A DNA stretch of 64,000 nucleotides from Methylocystis bryophila (lineage in GTDB: Bacteria > Pseudomonadota > Alphaproteobacteria > Rhizobiales > Beijerinckiaceae), in assembly GCF_027925445.1 (NCBI RefSeq), contig NZ_AP027149.1, forward strand, positions 868,001 through 932,000, given 5' to 3'. Position numbers and translations under genes: made by a program. The notes beneath the pieces were generated by a model. That model ran no database searches. It saw nothing but the letters and a program-made list of their open reading frames with translations, and was not told where the DNA came from. Shown piece after piece: positions 34,293 to 43,733 of the stretch (within the stretch, counting starts at the first letter, position 1; each line of letters opens with the position of its first letter).

Positions 34293-36215
34293 ATGCTGCG
34301 CCTCGAAAAAGATGTTGATGTTGCAAAGATCCGAGACGCTCCGGATTTTCGAATTTACGCCAATAGCACCTTCATTCCAAAGGTCACCTTCTATTTCATC
34401 GAGAGCACCGCGCCCGACAATGTCGAGCAGCGGGCGAATGTGGACGATACGGCGCCGGACGGGCTCGCGCGCGTCGATACGGACAAGGCCATCAGGGACA
34501 TCGCCGAAACCCTGACGCCTACGGGGGCGCCGGAAACCGAGGCCGATCTCGTCGTCATGGTGCACGGCTTCAACACGCCGAGACCCAACGCGCGCAACTT
34601 TTTTGCAGCGGCGGTGGCAGCGCTCAAGAAAGACCAAGGAGCGATCTTCAGCCAGGACCCGCTACGGCCAGTCGTCTGCATCGGTTACCGCTGGCCTTCC
34701 GAGGCGATGTTCGGGGGCGTGCTCTGGAGCAGCCTTTGCGCCATGCCGCTGTTCCCGCGCGGCGTGTTCCTCTTTTCTGTCGCCGCGCTGGCGGCGCGAG
34801 CGATGGGCTGGGTCCCCGGCCTGACCGAAGTTCTGACGCCTGTCGCTGTGGCGTTGCTCGCAGCGATCGTCGTGCTCGCGCTGCTGCGAGCCATCGTTTA
34901 TTTCCGAGACATCTACAGGGCGACGAATTACGGCGTGCCCGACCTCGTGGAGGTGATCCGCCAGATCGATCTGGAAGTGTCGACGCGGGTCGACGCGGAG
35001 GCCGCCGAGGCCAGAAAGAAGCGCAAGCGCATCGCGCTCTCCTTCATCGGCCACAGCATGGGCGGGCGCGTGGTCACCAATGCGATCCGGGTGCTGTCCG
35101 ACGTCTTCGATCAAGGGGTCATCACCACGACACTTTCCGGCGCGAGACGCCCGGAATTCGCGGCGGAGTCGAGCGGCGGCGGCGGCGATCATTCCGAAGA
35201 ATCGGAGGAAACGCCGGACGACACGCCCGCGGTCTCCAGCAAGATCGGCCATGTCTTCACTTTGATGCGATTCCTGTTGGCGTCGCCAGACATTCCTGCC
35301 GAGACGCTGCTCGCCGACCGCGCCAATTTTCTCCGTTCCTCGTTGGAGCGATTCAGGGAGGCCTATCTCTTCAGCAGCGAAGGCGACGAAGTGCTGCGCA
35401 TGATCTCGACGACGGCGAATTATTTTTCCTTTCCGACCGGCGATCGAACCTATGGCTACCGGCTCGGCAACGCCGAAATCCTGTCCTCCGGTTTTGGGGA
35501 GGTCAAGGTTGGCCGACGCCTGCTGAAGACGCTGCGGACCGGGTCCAAGAAGCTTGGAGAACTGGCCGACGCGACGCGGCGAGGCAACGCCGCCGCCGCG
35601 CCGCGCAAGCGGTGGGATCCGGCCGCCGTCGCCAAGATCTTCAGCTATTTCGATTGCACCGACTATGTCGATGGCGAACCGCCGAAAGGCCTGCTCACAA
35701 GGGCCCGCAACTTTAAGGCGGAGAGCTCCAACGCCGGCATCTCCTACCTTGAGCATCTCAAGCTGCTGTGGCGTTACGCGTGGCCCTTCGTTCCCAAGGA
35801 AGAGCGGATCAACGTGCATGGCGGCTATTTCGAGGGGGAGGTTTCCCAGAGGCTGATGTACCGTCTGGCTTGCCTTGGCTTCACACACGCGACGAAGGCG
35901 CCGGCGTATCCTAGTCGAGGCGATATGCTCAACGAGTGCGCGGAGCATGGAATCAGGGTCATCTTGTCGAAGCGCCTTGATTCCGAGGCGTCGCAAAAGG
36001 AACGCGAGCCCATGGACACGCCGGAAATCATGAACGACCGCGCAATAGCCGAGGCAGTTCAGAAGATTTGCGAAATTGGCGTTTCATGGAGGGACCTATG
36101 TGGACCTCGCGGGATCACAGAGACCGACGAGGATATTGTAATCGGTGGCATAAGAATCCCAAAAAGACGATTGGATGGGCTTGGGTCCAGGCCACCAGGA
36201 CCGATTGACCCATAA
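34293..36215 (+). CDS. Alpha/beta hydrolase with internal membrane segments
   Basis: A 640-residue protein I cannot assign to a characterised family; it resembles DUF900-type hydrolases. DLVVMVHGFNTPRPNARNFF (residue about 86) and VVCIGYRWPSE (about 127) are the early strands, and ALSFIGHSMGGRVVTNAIRV the nucleophile elbow (Ser about 255). Two hydrophobic segments, roughly residues 150-170 and 180-203, lie between strand and elbow, so the catalytic domain is probably membrane-anchored. The remaining 350 residues are soluble. The start ATG follows GGAGAG. A lower-GC membrane-protein gene follows after 21 bases. Confidence 0.65.
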   Translation: MLRLEKDVDVAKIRDAPDFRIYANSTFIPKVTFYFIESTAPDNVEQRANVDDTAPDGLARVDTDKAIRDIAETLTPTGAPETEADLVVMVHGFNTPRPNARNFFAAAVAALKKDQGAIFSQDPLRPVVCIGYRWPSEAMFGGVLWSSLCAMPLFPRGVFLFSVAALAARAMGWVPGLTEVLTPVAVALLAAIVVLALLRAIVYFRDIYRATNYGVPDLVEVIRQIDLEVSTRVDAEAAEARKKRKRIALSFIGHSMGGRVVTNAIRVLSDVFDQGVITTTLSGARRPEFAAESSGGGGDHSEESEETPDDTPAVSSKIGHVFTLMRFLLASPDIPAETLLADRANFLRSSLERFREAYLFSSEGDEVLRMISTTANYFSFPTGDRTYGYRLGNAEILSSGFGEVKVGRRLLKTLRTGSKKLGELADATRRGNAAAAPRKRWDPAAVAKIFSYFDCTDYVDGEPPKGLLTRARNFKAESSNAGISYLEHLKLLWRYAWPFVPKEERINVHGGYFEGEVSQRLMYRLACLGFTHATKAPAYPSRGDMLNECAEHGIRVILSKRLDSEASQKEREPMDTPEIMNDRAIAEAVQKICEIGVSWRDLCGPRGITETDEDIVIGGIRIPKRRLDGLGSRPPGPIDP

Positions 36216-36236
36216 AGCTTACCTAGCGGTGCTAGA

Positions 36237-37193
36237 ATGTCAGAAATTCTAAAAACAATGTGGGCCAGACTTTACGCTTGGGCGCTGCCGAGCGCCTTGT
36301 TTCTTGGAGCGGCCTCGCTATTTGTGCTCCCACAGTTGACTGGGTGCGTGACCTTGAGCAAGCTGCTCTCGGAGGATCAGGGTCTTGCATTCCTCGGCCT
36401 GACCGGAGCTTTGGCGATTTCTCTTCCGTCCTTATCTACAAGGTTGTACCGCTTTCTTGAAGGATATTCCTGGCTGTCTTGGGCACAGAAATGGGGAATT
36501 GAGAGGCAACGGGGCAGGAAAAAAGAGTTACAAAAGATGATATCCCAGGAAATCTCACCGGTTAAATGGCGCCAAGGCATCGCCATAGAAAATATTTCTC
36601 GATATCCTTTTGACGACAGGCAAATTGCTCCTACTAGATTTGGAAACGCTATAAGAGCATATGAAACATATGGAAAAACACGATTCAACATGAACTCGCA
36701 AACGCTCTGGCATGAGCTATTTGCGGTTGCCACAAAGCATATACAATCCGAAATCGAATCTGCCAAGTCCTCAGTCGATTTTTTCATCGCTTCTTTCTAC
36801 CTGAGTATCTTTTTCGGTTTCGCGTGTTGGGTTCTCGCGGGTATTCAAGATTTCAAGCCTAGCATATCGGCGCTCAGTATCCCGGCGTTCGCGCTGGCAG
36901 GGTTGTGTCATTCGCTCGCTATCCGCGCGACGGACGGTCTAATCTATCCGGTTCAGGCCTTGGTTAATTTGGGACGGGTTAAGCTCGCGGACAACTTGGG
37001 GCTTAGACTGCCAAAAACCCTAGAAGCGGAAAAGACAATGTGGGGACTTGTAACGAGGTATGCATATCATGCCGACAAAAGCTACGGGAATGACTTGGAC
37101 GTTTATCGTAAACCCTTTACAGAGGCCCGCGCAGAAGAACGTTTCGTTATGTGCGAACGATGGCCTCGGCATTTGAGGTGCAGGCGACCCTAA
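36237..37193 (+). CDS. Four-helix integral membrane protein of unknown function (lower GC)
   Basis: A 318-residue protein with no recognised family. Hydrophobic segments are visible at about 12-33, 50-70, 180-203 and 210-231, leaving a basic cytoplasmic loop of about 110 residues between the second and third (RQRGRKKELQKMISQEISP). Base composition is visibly more AT-rich than its neighbours, most of all at 36200-36800, which suggests transfer. It is 21 bases after the hydrolase gene, so both are probably one operon. A function with the hydrolase is inference from position only. Confidence 0.6.
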   Translation: MSEILKTMWARLYAWALPSALFLGAASLFVLPQLTGCVTLSKLLSEDQGLAFLGLTGALAISLPSLSTRLYRFLEGYSWLSWAQKWGIERQRGRKKELQKMISQEISPVKWRQGIAIENISRYPFDDRQIAPTRFGNAIRAYETYGKTRFNMNSQTLWHELFAVATKHIQSEIESAKSSVDFFIASFYLSIFFGFACWVLAGIQDFKPSISALSIPAFALAGLCHSLAIRATDGLIYPVQALVNLGRVKLADNLGLRLPKTLEAEKTMWGLVTRYAYHADKSYGNDLDVYRKPFTEARAEERFVMCERWPRHLRCRRP

Positions 37194-37260
37194 CGGCCAC
37201 CTACACCCTCGGCTTCGCGCGCTTCGTCGGCGGGGCGTTCGCCGATACTCGCGTCGATGC

Positions 37261-37302
37261 AAAAACAAATCGCGGACGGGGCCAGCCACCGGCCTCGTCC
37301 GC
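37261..37302 (-). terminator. Rho-independent terminator of the NAD formate dehydrogenase gene
   Basis: On the minus strand GCGGACGAGGCC and GGCCCCGTCCGC pair across a short loop (37272-37302) and are followed by ATTTGTTTTT. It starts 21 bases after the fdh stop codon. Strong stem with one bulge and a good T-tract. Confidence 0.8.
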
Positions 37303-37323
37303 AAGCGCCCTATGTCGCGAGGA

Positions 37324-38526
37324 TCAAGCCGCGGCGAATCTCGCTGCCTCTTCCGAGCCCTTGGTGGCGTTTCCTTCACTATAGGAATGCGCGCCGACGC
37401 CCGCGAGCTGGCCACCCTGCACGATGAGATATTCATTGCGGATCGGTCGGCCCTCGAAATAGCACTCGAGGATTTCGCGCACGCCGGCCGCATAGCGCGT
37501 CTGCGCGGAGAGGCTCGTGCCGGAAATATGCGGCGTCATGGCGTGATGCGGCATTTTGCGCCACGGATGGTCCTGCGGCGCCGGCTGCGGGAACCACACG
37601 TCGCCTGCATAGCCCGCAATGTGGCCATCTGTTAGCGCCCGGACAATCGCATCGGTCTCGACCAGCTTGCCGCGCGCCGTATTCACGATGTAGGCGCCGC
37701 GCTTGAAGAACTTTAGCGTTCTCTCGTTGATCATGTGCTCGGTTTCGGGATGAAGCGGGCAGTTCAACGTCACGACGTCGCAGACCTTCGCGAGGCTCTC
37801 GAGATTGGCGTGGAAAGTAAGGTTCAGCTCTTTCTCCACCGCCTCCGGCAAACGATGCCGGTCCATGTAGTGCAGCCCGACGTCAAAGGGCTTCAACAAG
37901 CGAAGAACGCGCAAGCCGATGCGGCCCGCCGCGACTGTGCCGACCTGCATGGCTTCGAGGTCGTAGGAGCGTGACACCGCGTCGGCGATGTTCCATCCGC
38001 CGTTGAGGATGATGTGGTGGGATGGGACGAAGTTGCGCACCAGCGCCAGAATCGACATCACCACATGTTCGGCCACCGCGTTGCTGTTGCAATAGGTGAC
38101 CTCGGCGACAGTGACGTTGTGCTTCATCGCCGCCTGCAGGTCGGTGTGGTCCGAGCCAATGCCAGCGGTCACGATCATCTGGAGCTTCTTCGCCTTGGCG
38201 ATGCGCTCGGCAGTCATGTACGCGGGCCAGAACGGCTGCGAGATGACGATCTCGGCGTCCGGCAGCTCGCGGTCGAGAACGCTGTCGGCACCGTCTTTGC
38301 TCGAGGTGACGATCAGCTGATGGCCGTTCGACTCGAGGTATCTGCGCAGCCCGAGCTCGCCGGAAACGCTGCCGAGCAGCGCGCCGGGCTTGAAATCAAT
38401 CGCCCTGGGCGTCGGCAAGGTCTGACCGTCGGGATAGATCTTTGGCTGTGGAACGTCGTCGCGCGCGTAGGTTTTCGGGTAGCCTCCGACCGGATCGTCG
38501 TAAAGCACGCAAATAATTTTCGCCAT
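37324..38526 (-). CDS. fdh: NAD-dependent formate dehydrogenase (metal-free)
   Basis: Oxidises formate to CO2 with NAD, the last step of C1 dissimilation. The 400-residue product matches the Pseudomonas sp. 101 enzyme by eye over its full length: CVLYDDPVGGYPKTYARDD at the N terminus, VISQPFWPAYMTAERIA, YCNSNAVAEHVVM (substrate Asn about 147), VGTVAAGRIG (NAD loop), YMDRHRLPEAVE (Asp about 222 sets NAD preference), IVNTARGKL (catalytic Arg about 285) and MTPHISGTSL (catalytic His about 333). The C terminus GAHSYSEGNATKGSEEAA is also that of the family. A LysR gene is immediately upstream on the same strand. Confidence 0.95.
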   Translation of the reverse strand: MAKIICVLYDDPVGGYPKTYARDDVPQPKIYPDGQTLPTPRAIDFKPGALLGSVSGELGLRRYLESNGHQLIVTSSKDGADSVLDRELPDAEIVISQPFWPAYMTAERIAKAKKLQMIVTAGIGSDHTDLQAAMKHNVTVAEVTYCNSNAVAEHVVMSILALVRNFVPSHHIILNGGWNIADAVSRSYDLEAMQVGTVAAGRIGLRVLRLLKPFDVGLHYMDRHRLPEAVEKELNLTFHANLESLAKVCDVVTLNCPLHPETEHMINERTLKFFKRGAYIVNTARGKLVETDAIVRALTDGHIAGYAGDVWFPQPAPQDHPWRKMPHHAMTPHISGTSLSAQTRYAAGVREILECYFEGRPIRNEYLIVQGGQLAGVGAHSYSEGNATKGSEEAARFAAA

Positions 38527-38766
38527 GAGCGGGTCCTCTGAATCACGCGTCCAACGAGCCTCTTTCGAGGCGACGCCCCCCTCGCGACGCTTTCATGGTT
38601 GTTGCTATGCGGCGGCGTTGGCCTTCCCAAATATACGGCCTTCGCTACGTGTCCATTTGATTGATTTGATCTAGCAATGAGCATCGTCAATCGATCTTGA
38701 GCCTGCTCATCCCGCGCCGACGCCTTAGCGCGTTGCTGCTCGAATGGGACATGAAACAGCCGTCGA

Positions 38767-39684
38767 TCAATGCCCCGACACGCCGGCGCCCAGACGATTC
38801 TCTAGGTCCAATTGACGGCAGCAGCTAACGAGCGCGGTCACGAGAGGCGAGGCCGGATCGCGATCCGCGACGACGAGCCCGATCGCCTGGGCGTGCCTCG
38901 GCTCAATGAGATCGAGTCCCACGAGGTCAGGCGCGGCTCCGAAGACATTGAAGAAAGTATGCGGAACGATGCTGGCGAAATCCGCGCAACGCAGATGCGA
39001 GCAGACGCCAAGAAAGGAATTGCAGACAATGGGCGGCGTGATCTTGATCCCGATTGATTGCGCGAGCCGATCGAGGATGCGCCTATTCTGCATGTCGTCG
39101 CTCAGGAGGCAGAGCTTCTCCTTGGCGGCGTCGGCCCAGGCGATGGCGTTTGCGCGCGCGCAGGGCTTGTCCTTCTGCGTCACGAAGACATAGCGTTCGT
39201 CGTACAACGGCAAGCTTCTGACGTTCTCTAGCGGCTCGCTCTTCAAATAGGTCACGCCGGCGTCGAGATCGAAGGCGTCGAGACCGCGCTGGATCATGCG
39301 TGAAGTGAGAGATTGGATATCGATCGCCACGCCGGGATGGGCCGCCGAGAACGAAGCGGTCAGGAACGCGATCGCCGGCATCGCCGCCGGCACCACGCCA
39401 AGCCGCAAGGCGCCGGTGAGGCCGCCTTTCACAGTCGCGATCTCCTCGCGCATGCTCGCGAAATCGCTCAGAATCTGGCGCGCCCAGACGAGGGCCTTCT
39501 CGCCCTCTGGAGTCAGTCCGACGTAACGATGCCCTCTCCGTACGAGCGGAACGCCGAGATCATTCTCGAGCTTGCGGATGGCTATCGAAAGCGTTGGTTG
39601 TGTGACGTTGCAGATCTCCGCCGTGCGCGCAAAATGCTTCTCTCTCGCCAGCGTGGCGAAGAACGAGAGATGACGGATCAGCAT
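38767..39684 (-). CDS. LysR-type transcriptional regulator
   Basis: A 305-residue LTTR. The helix-turn-helix is LIRHLSFFATLAREKHFARTAE followed by TQPTLSIAIRKLENDLGVPLV; the effector domain starts near residue 90 (GALRLGVVPAAMPAIAFL). It lies between the two formate dehydrogenase genes, all on the minus strand, and resembles the regulators beside formate dehydrogenase genes in other proteobacteria. A T-N11-A dyad is present upstream of the Mo-FDH gene. ATG 39684 gives the family N terminus. Confidence 0.88.
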   Translation of the reverse strand: MLIRHLSFFATLAREKHFARTAEICNVTQPTLSIAIRKLENDLGVPLVRRGHRYVGLTPEGEKALVWARQILSDFASMREEIATVKGGLTGALRLGVVPAAMPAIAFLTASFSAAHPGVAIDIQSLTSRMIQRGLDAFDLDAGVTYLKSEPLENVRSLPLYDERYVFVTQKDKPCARANAIAWADAAKEKLCLLSDDMQNRRILDRLAQSIGIKITPPIVCNSFLGVCSHLRCADFASIVPHTFFNVFGAAPDLVGLDLIEPRHAQAIGLVVADRDPASPLVTALVSCCRQLDLENRLGAGVSGH

Positions 39685-39884
39685 GGCGTCCTTCCATTGC
39701 TGCGCTGCCGGCTCGGGGACAGCTTTCGTCGATCCTTCATTGCGAGACGGGCGCGGCGATGGCTTCGAAGCCCGAGGCGCGCGGCTTGCTCCCTGTCCGC
39801 AGCGCCGGCGCATCGGCGCCAGTCTTCGCCCGCTTCAAGGCTCCAAGCTCGGCGCGGCGGCCTTCCACTGGGAGCCGGCGCTGC

Positions 39885-42764
39885 TTACTCCGCGGCTTCG
39901 ACCGGCGGCGCGACGCGGCGCGAGAGCTCCGACATCTCGCGATAACGTTCCTGCCAATCCGTCGGGCCGTTGGAGGGCGACACTTGCACGGCCGTGACCT
40001 TGTATTCGGGGCAATTCGTCGCCCAGTCGGAATTGTCCGTCGTGACCACATTGGTCTGGCAGAGGGGGTGATGGAAGGTCGTGTAGACGACGCCCGGCGC
40101 GACGCGGTCGGTGATCTTCGCATGCAGCGTCGTCTCGCCGGCGCGGCTGTGCACGCGCACCCAATCGCCGTCGCGAACGCCGCGCATTTCCGCGTCCTGC
40201 GGGTTGATCTCCAGCACGTCCTCGGGGTGCCACTGGCTGTTTTCTGTGCGGCGCGTCTGCGCCCCCACATTATATTGCGAGAGGATGCGACCCGTGGTCA
40301 GCAACAGCGGAAAGCGCGGTCCGCTGCGCTCCTCCGTCGGGACATATTCGGTAATGACGAATTTGCCCTTCCCTCTCGCAAAGCTCTCGATGTGCATGAT
40401 CGGCATGCCTTCCGGCGCCGCGTCGTTGCAGGGCCATTGGACGGAGCCGTCCTTTTCGAGCCGCGCATAGGAGATATTCTTGAACGCTGGCGTCATGCGC
40501 GCGATCTCGTCCAGAATCTCGCTTGGATGCGAATAGCTCCAGTCGCAGCCCATCGCCTTGGCGAAAAGCTGGGTCGCTTCCCAGTCGGCGAAGCCGGCCT
40601 TGGGGCTCATCACGCGCCGCACGCGTTGAACGCGCCGCTCGGCGTTGATGAAGCAGCCGTCCTTCTCGAGAAAGCTCGCGCCGGGCAGCAGGACATGCGC
40701 GTAATGCGCCGTCTCGTTGAGGAATAGGTCCTGCACCACGACGCATTCCATGGCGCCGAGGCCCGCAGAGACATGCTTGATGTCGGGATCGGACTGCAGG
40801 ATGTCCTCGCCTTGGACATAAAGCCCCTTGAACACGCCGTCGATCGCCGCGTCGAACATATTGGGGATGCGCAGCCCGGGTTCGGCGTCGAGCGCGACGC
40901 CCCACTCCTTCTCGAAAGCGTGGCGCACCTCATCGTTCGAGACATGGCGATAGCCGGGGAACTCATGCGGGAAGGACCCCATGTCGCAGGAGCCTTGGAC
41001 ATTGTTCTGACCGCGCAGCGGATTGACGCCGACGCCGCGTCGCCCGAGATTGCCCGTCGCCATGGCGAGATTGGCGATGGCCATCACTGTCGTCGAGCCC
41101 TGGCTGTGTTCGGTGACGCCGAGGCCGTAATAGATCGTGGCGTTTCCGCCGGTGGCGTAGAGTCGCGCGGCGCCGCGCACGAGAGGCGCCGGGACGCCGG
41201 TGTATTTCTCCACAGCCTCGGGACTGTTGCGCTCTTCCGTGACGAAGGCGGCCCAGTCCTCATATTCATCCCAATCGCAACGCGCGCGCACGAAGGCCTC
41301 GTTTGCGAGGCCTTCTTTTACGATCACATGGGCGAGCGCCGTGACGATCGCGACATTCGTGCCCGGCCGCAGCGGCAGATGATAAGCCGCCTCGATATGG
41401 GGCGAGCGCACGAGCTCGGTCTTGCGCGGATCGATGACGATGAGCTTCGCGCCCTCGCGCAGCCGCTTCTTGATCTGCGAGCCGACGACGGGATGCGCGT
41501 CGGTCGGATTGCAGCCGATGATCAGGATCACATCGGCTTCGGTGACCGAGTCGAAATCCTGCGTGCCCGCCGAAGTGCCGAAGGCCTGAGAGAGCCCGTA
41601 GCCGGTCGGCGAATGGCAAACGCGCGCGCAAGTGTCGACATTGTTGTTGCCGAAGCCGGCGCGAATGAGCTTCTGGACGAGATAGGTCTCCTCGATCGTG
41701 CAGCGCGACGAGGTGATGCCGCCGACCGAGAAGCGCCCGTATTTCTCCTGGATGCGCTTGAACTCTGAAGCGGCGTAAGCGATCGCCTCCTCCCAGCTCA
41801 CCTCGGTCCAGGGATCGGTGATCTTCTTGCGGATCATCGGCGAGAGCACGCGGTCGCGGTGCAGCGCATAGCCATAGGCGAAGCGCCCCTTGATGCAGCT
41901 ATGGCCATGATTGGCCTTACCGTCCTTCCAGGGAACCATGCGGACGATCTCCTCGCCGCGCATCTCCGCCTTGAAGCTGCAACCCACGCCGCAATAGGCG
42001 CAGGTCGTGACCGCCGAATGCTCCGGCTGGCCGATCTCGATCACGGAGTTCTCGATGAGGGTCGCGGTCGGGCAGGCCTGCACGCAGGCGCCGCAGGAGA
42101 CGCATTCCGACTCCATATAAGCCTCGCCCATGCCGGGAGAGACGCGCGAGTCGAAACCACGGCCTTCGATCGTCAGCGCGAAGGTCCCCTGCACCTCGGA
42201 GCAGGCGCGCACGCATCGGTTGCAGACGATGCACTTCGACGGATCGTAGGTGAAATAGGGATTGGACTTGTCCTTGGGCTTCCAGTCTTCGTTGGGGCGC
42301 CCGGCGTTGCGGGCGAAGACATGGTTGCGGCCCTCAGAGCCGTACCGCACCTTGCGCAAGCCCACCGCGCCGGCCATCGCCTGCAGCTCGCAGTCGCCAT
42401 TGGCGGAGCAGGTCAGGCAATCGAGCGGATGGTCGGAGATATAGAGCTCCATGATCCCACGGCGCATCGCGTCCAGGCGCGGGGTGGAGGTCTTGACCGC
42501 AATGCCCGACGCGACCGGCGTCGTGCAGGAGGCGGGCAGGCCGCCGCGCCCTTCGACCTCGACGAGGCAGAGGCGACAGGAGCCGAAAGCCTTGATGTTG
42601 TCGCTCGCGCAGAGCTTTGGGATCGCGATCCCGATCTCCATCGCCGCCCGCATGATCGACGTTCCCTCGGGAACGGAAACCTCTCGCCCGTCGATCGTCA
42701 GCGTGACGGTTTTCCCGGATTTGGCCTCGGACGTGCCGTAGTCGATTTCCTTGATGAGCGGCAT
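39885..42764 (-). CDS. fdhA: Formate dehydrogenase alpha subunit (molybdenum, NuoG-like N terminus), orphan
   Basis: A 959-residue bis-MGD enzyme. The NuoG-like N terminus carries a 2Fe-2S site (LCASDN...GSCRLCLVEVEG, about 52-66, plus Cys 80), HPLDCLTCSANGDCEL, and two 4Fe-4S motifs (CIVCNRCVRAC about 178 and CVSCGACVQAC about 221). The Mo part has CAYCGVGC (about 255) for the proximal cluster and the active-site Cys in ARVCHSPTGYG (about 383; no selenocysteine). No fdsB, fdsG, fdsC, fdsD or fdhD gene is adjacent, unlike typical NAD-linked operons; the architecture recalls stand-alone alpha subunits. Its electron acceptor is unknown. Confidence 0.92.
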   Translation of the reverse strand: MPLIKEIDYGTSEAKSGKTVTLTIDGREVSVPEGTSIMRAAMEIGIAIPKLCASDNIKAFGSCRLCLVEVEGRGGLPASCTTPVASGIAVKTSTPRLDAMRRGIMELYISDHPLDCLTCSANGDCELQAMAGAVGLRKVRYGSEGRNHVFARNAGRPNEDWKPKDKSNPYFTYDPSKCIVCNRCVRACSEVQGTFALTIEGRGFDSRVSPGMGEAYMESECVSCGACVQACPTATLIENSVIEIGQPEHSAVTTCAYCGVGCSFKAEMRGEEIVRMVPWKDGKANHGHSCIKGRFAYGYALHRDRVLSPMIRKKITDPWTEVSWEEAIAYAASEFKRIQEKYGRFSVGGITSSRCTIEETYLVQKLIRAGFGNNNVDTCARVCHSPTGYGLSQAFGTSAGTQDFDSVTEADVILIIGCNPTDAHPVVGSQIKKRLREGAKLIVIDPRKTELVRSPHIEAAYHLPLRPGTNVAIVTALAHVIVKEGLANEAFVRARCDWDEYEDWAAFVTEERNSPEAVEKYTGVPAPLVRGAARLYATGGNATIYYGLGVTEHSQGSTTVMAIANLAMATGNLGRRGVGVNPLRGQNNVQGSCDMGSFPHEFPGYRHVSNDEVRHAFEKEWGVALDAEPGLRIPNMFDAAIDGVFKGLYVQGEDILQSDPDIKHVSAGLGAMECVVVQDLFLNETAHYAHVLLPGASFLEKDGCFINAERRVQRVRRVMSPKAGFADWEATQLFAKAMGCDWSYSHPSEILDEIARMTPAFKNISYARLEKDGSVQWPCNDAAPEGMPIMHIESFARGKGKFVITEYVPTEERSGPRFPLLLTTGRILSQYNVGAQTRRTENSQWHPEDVLEINPQDAEMRGVRDGDWVRVHSRAGETTLHAKITDRVAPGVVYTTFHHPLCQTNVVTTDNSDWATNCPEYKVTAVQVSPSNGPTDWQERYREMSELSRRVAPPVEAAE

Positions 42765-42809
42765 GACCGCCTCCTCCCCAGCGCCCCGCAGGGCCGCGCC
42801 TGCGTTATT

Positions 42810-42834
42810 TATTCATATTACATTGCGATGAATA
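42810..42834 (-). promoter_or_regulatory. Perfect T-N11-A dyad upstream of fdhA (LysR-type box)
   Basis: TATTCAT at 42810-42816 and ATGAATA at 42828-42834 are a perfect inverted repeat separated by 11 bases, matching the T-N11-A form of LysR-type operators. It lies 46 bases upstream of the fdhA start in an AT-rich stretch. The LysR gene three kilobases downstream is the obvious candidate to bind it; this is inference. The remaining gap to 43160 shows no gene. Confidence 0.5.
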
Positions 42835-43160
42835 TTGAGGAATGGAGGCGGCCGGTCAATAAGGCTATTTCGTGCGGCTATGGGATTCGCCTATCGACAA
42901 AAGGTCGAGGGATGGGTCGGCGCCGACCTAGAAACCATTTGTTGCGGCAGGCTCCAACAGATTTTCAGCTGAGCGCTCCTTAACAGCGCGATGAACATGC
43001 AGGCGATGAGCAACTTGACTCCTCGTATCAAATAGGATGCGCGCGGATTCCGCTTCAAGCGTCCAGACTGTGGGTTCTCTTCTGTTTATCGTGGCGGAAG
43101 CCGAATAGACTGACAAACTCGGATAATTTTGGCGCACGTGATCGGATCACGGAGTTGAAA

Positions 43161-43652
43161 ATGCCGCTGATGCCCCGAATTTCGATCCTGTCGGCGAACG
43201 CCTCGGATGGCCCCGATCTGCGTCGAGCCATCGTCGCGCTGCAGGAGCACGAACGCGCGCTGCACGACACAAGACGGCCCGGGGAGGATGTTGCAGACGC
43301 CTATCTCGCGCAGCTCCTTGGTCGAACGGCCGTGAGCGGCGCAATCTTGAAAGCCGACCTCGACGGCCTATTCGCCGGCTTTGTCGCGGGTTGGGTGGAA
43401 GAAAGCGACGCCATCGCAGAGACCGAGAGCTCCAATCGTCACGGGTTGATAGCGGACATTTGCGTGCTGCCCGAATATCGAACTCAGGGCATCGGCGCGT
43501 TGCTGCTGGCGGCCATGGAGAGGCGACTTGCAGCTTTCGGCGTCGAACGCATTCGTGTCGTCGCACTGAGCAGCAATAGTCTCGCCCGAGCGTCGTATGA
43601 GCGCGCCGGCTTCCACCCTTATGAAATCACCTATGAGAAGAAGTTGGACTGA
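43161..43652 (+). CDS. GNAT family N-acetyltransferase
   Basis: A 163-residue acetyltransferase. GLIADICVLPEYRTQGIGALLLAAMERRL contains the acetyl-CoA loop (R-x-x-G-I-G), and IRVVALSSNSLARASYERAGFHPYE the C-terminal motif B of the fold. GGAG at 43151 places the start at ATG 43161; an in-frame TTG at 43155 is less likely. Substrate unknown. The gene stands alone between the fdhA promoter region and the convergent hrpB gene. Confidence 0.85.
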   Translation: MPLMPRISILSANASDGPDLRRAIVALQEHERALHDTRRPGEDVADAYLAQLLGRTAVSGAILKADLDGLFAGFVAGWVEESDAIAETESSNRHGLIADICVLPEYRTQGIGALLLAAMERRLAAFGVERIRVVALSSNSLARASYERAGFHPYEITYEKKLD

Positions 43653-43733
43653 CAAAGAACGGGGCGCACCCTTGGCGAAGACATCAAGGATTTCATTCCG
43701 TGCGCCGTTGAGGGCGACATGGAAATCGTCGCG

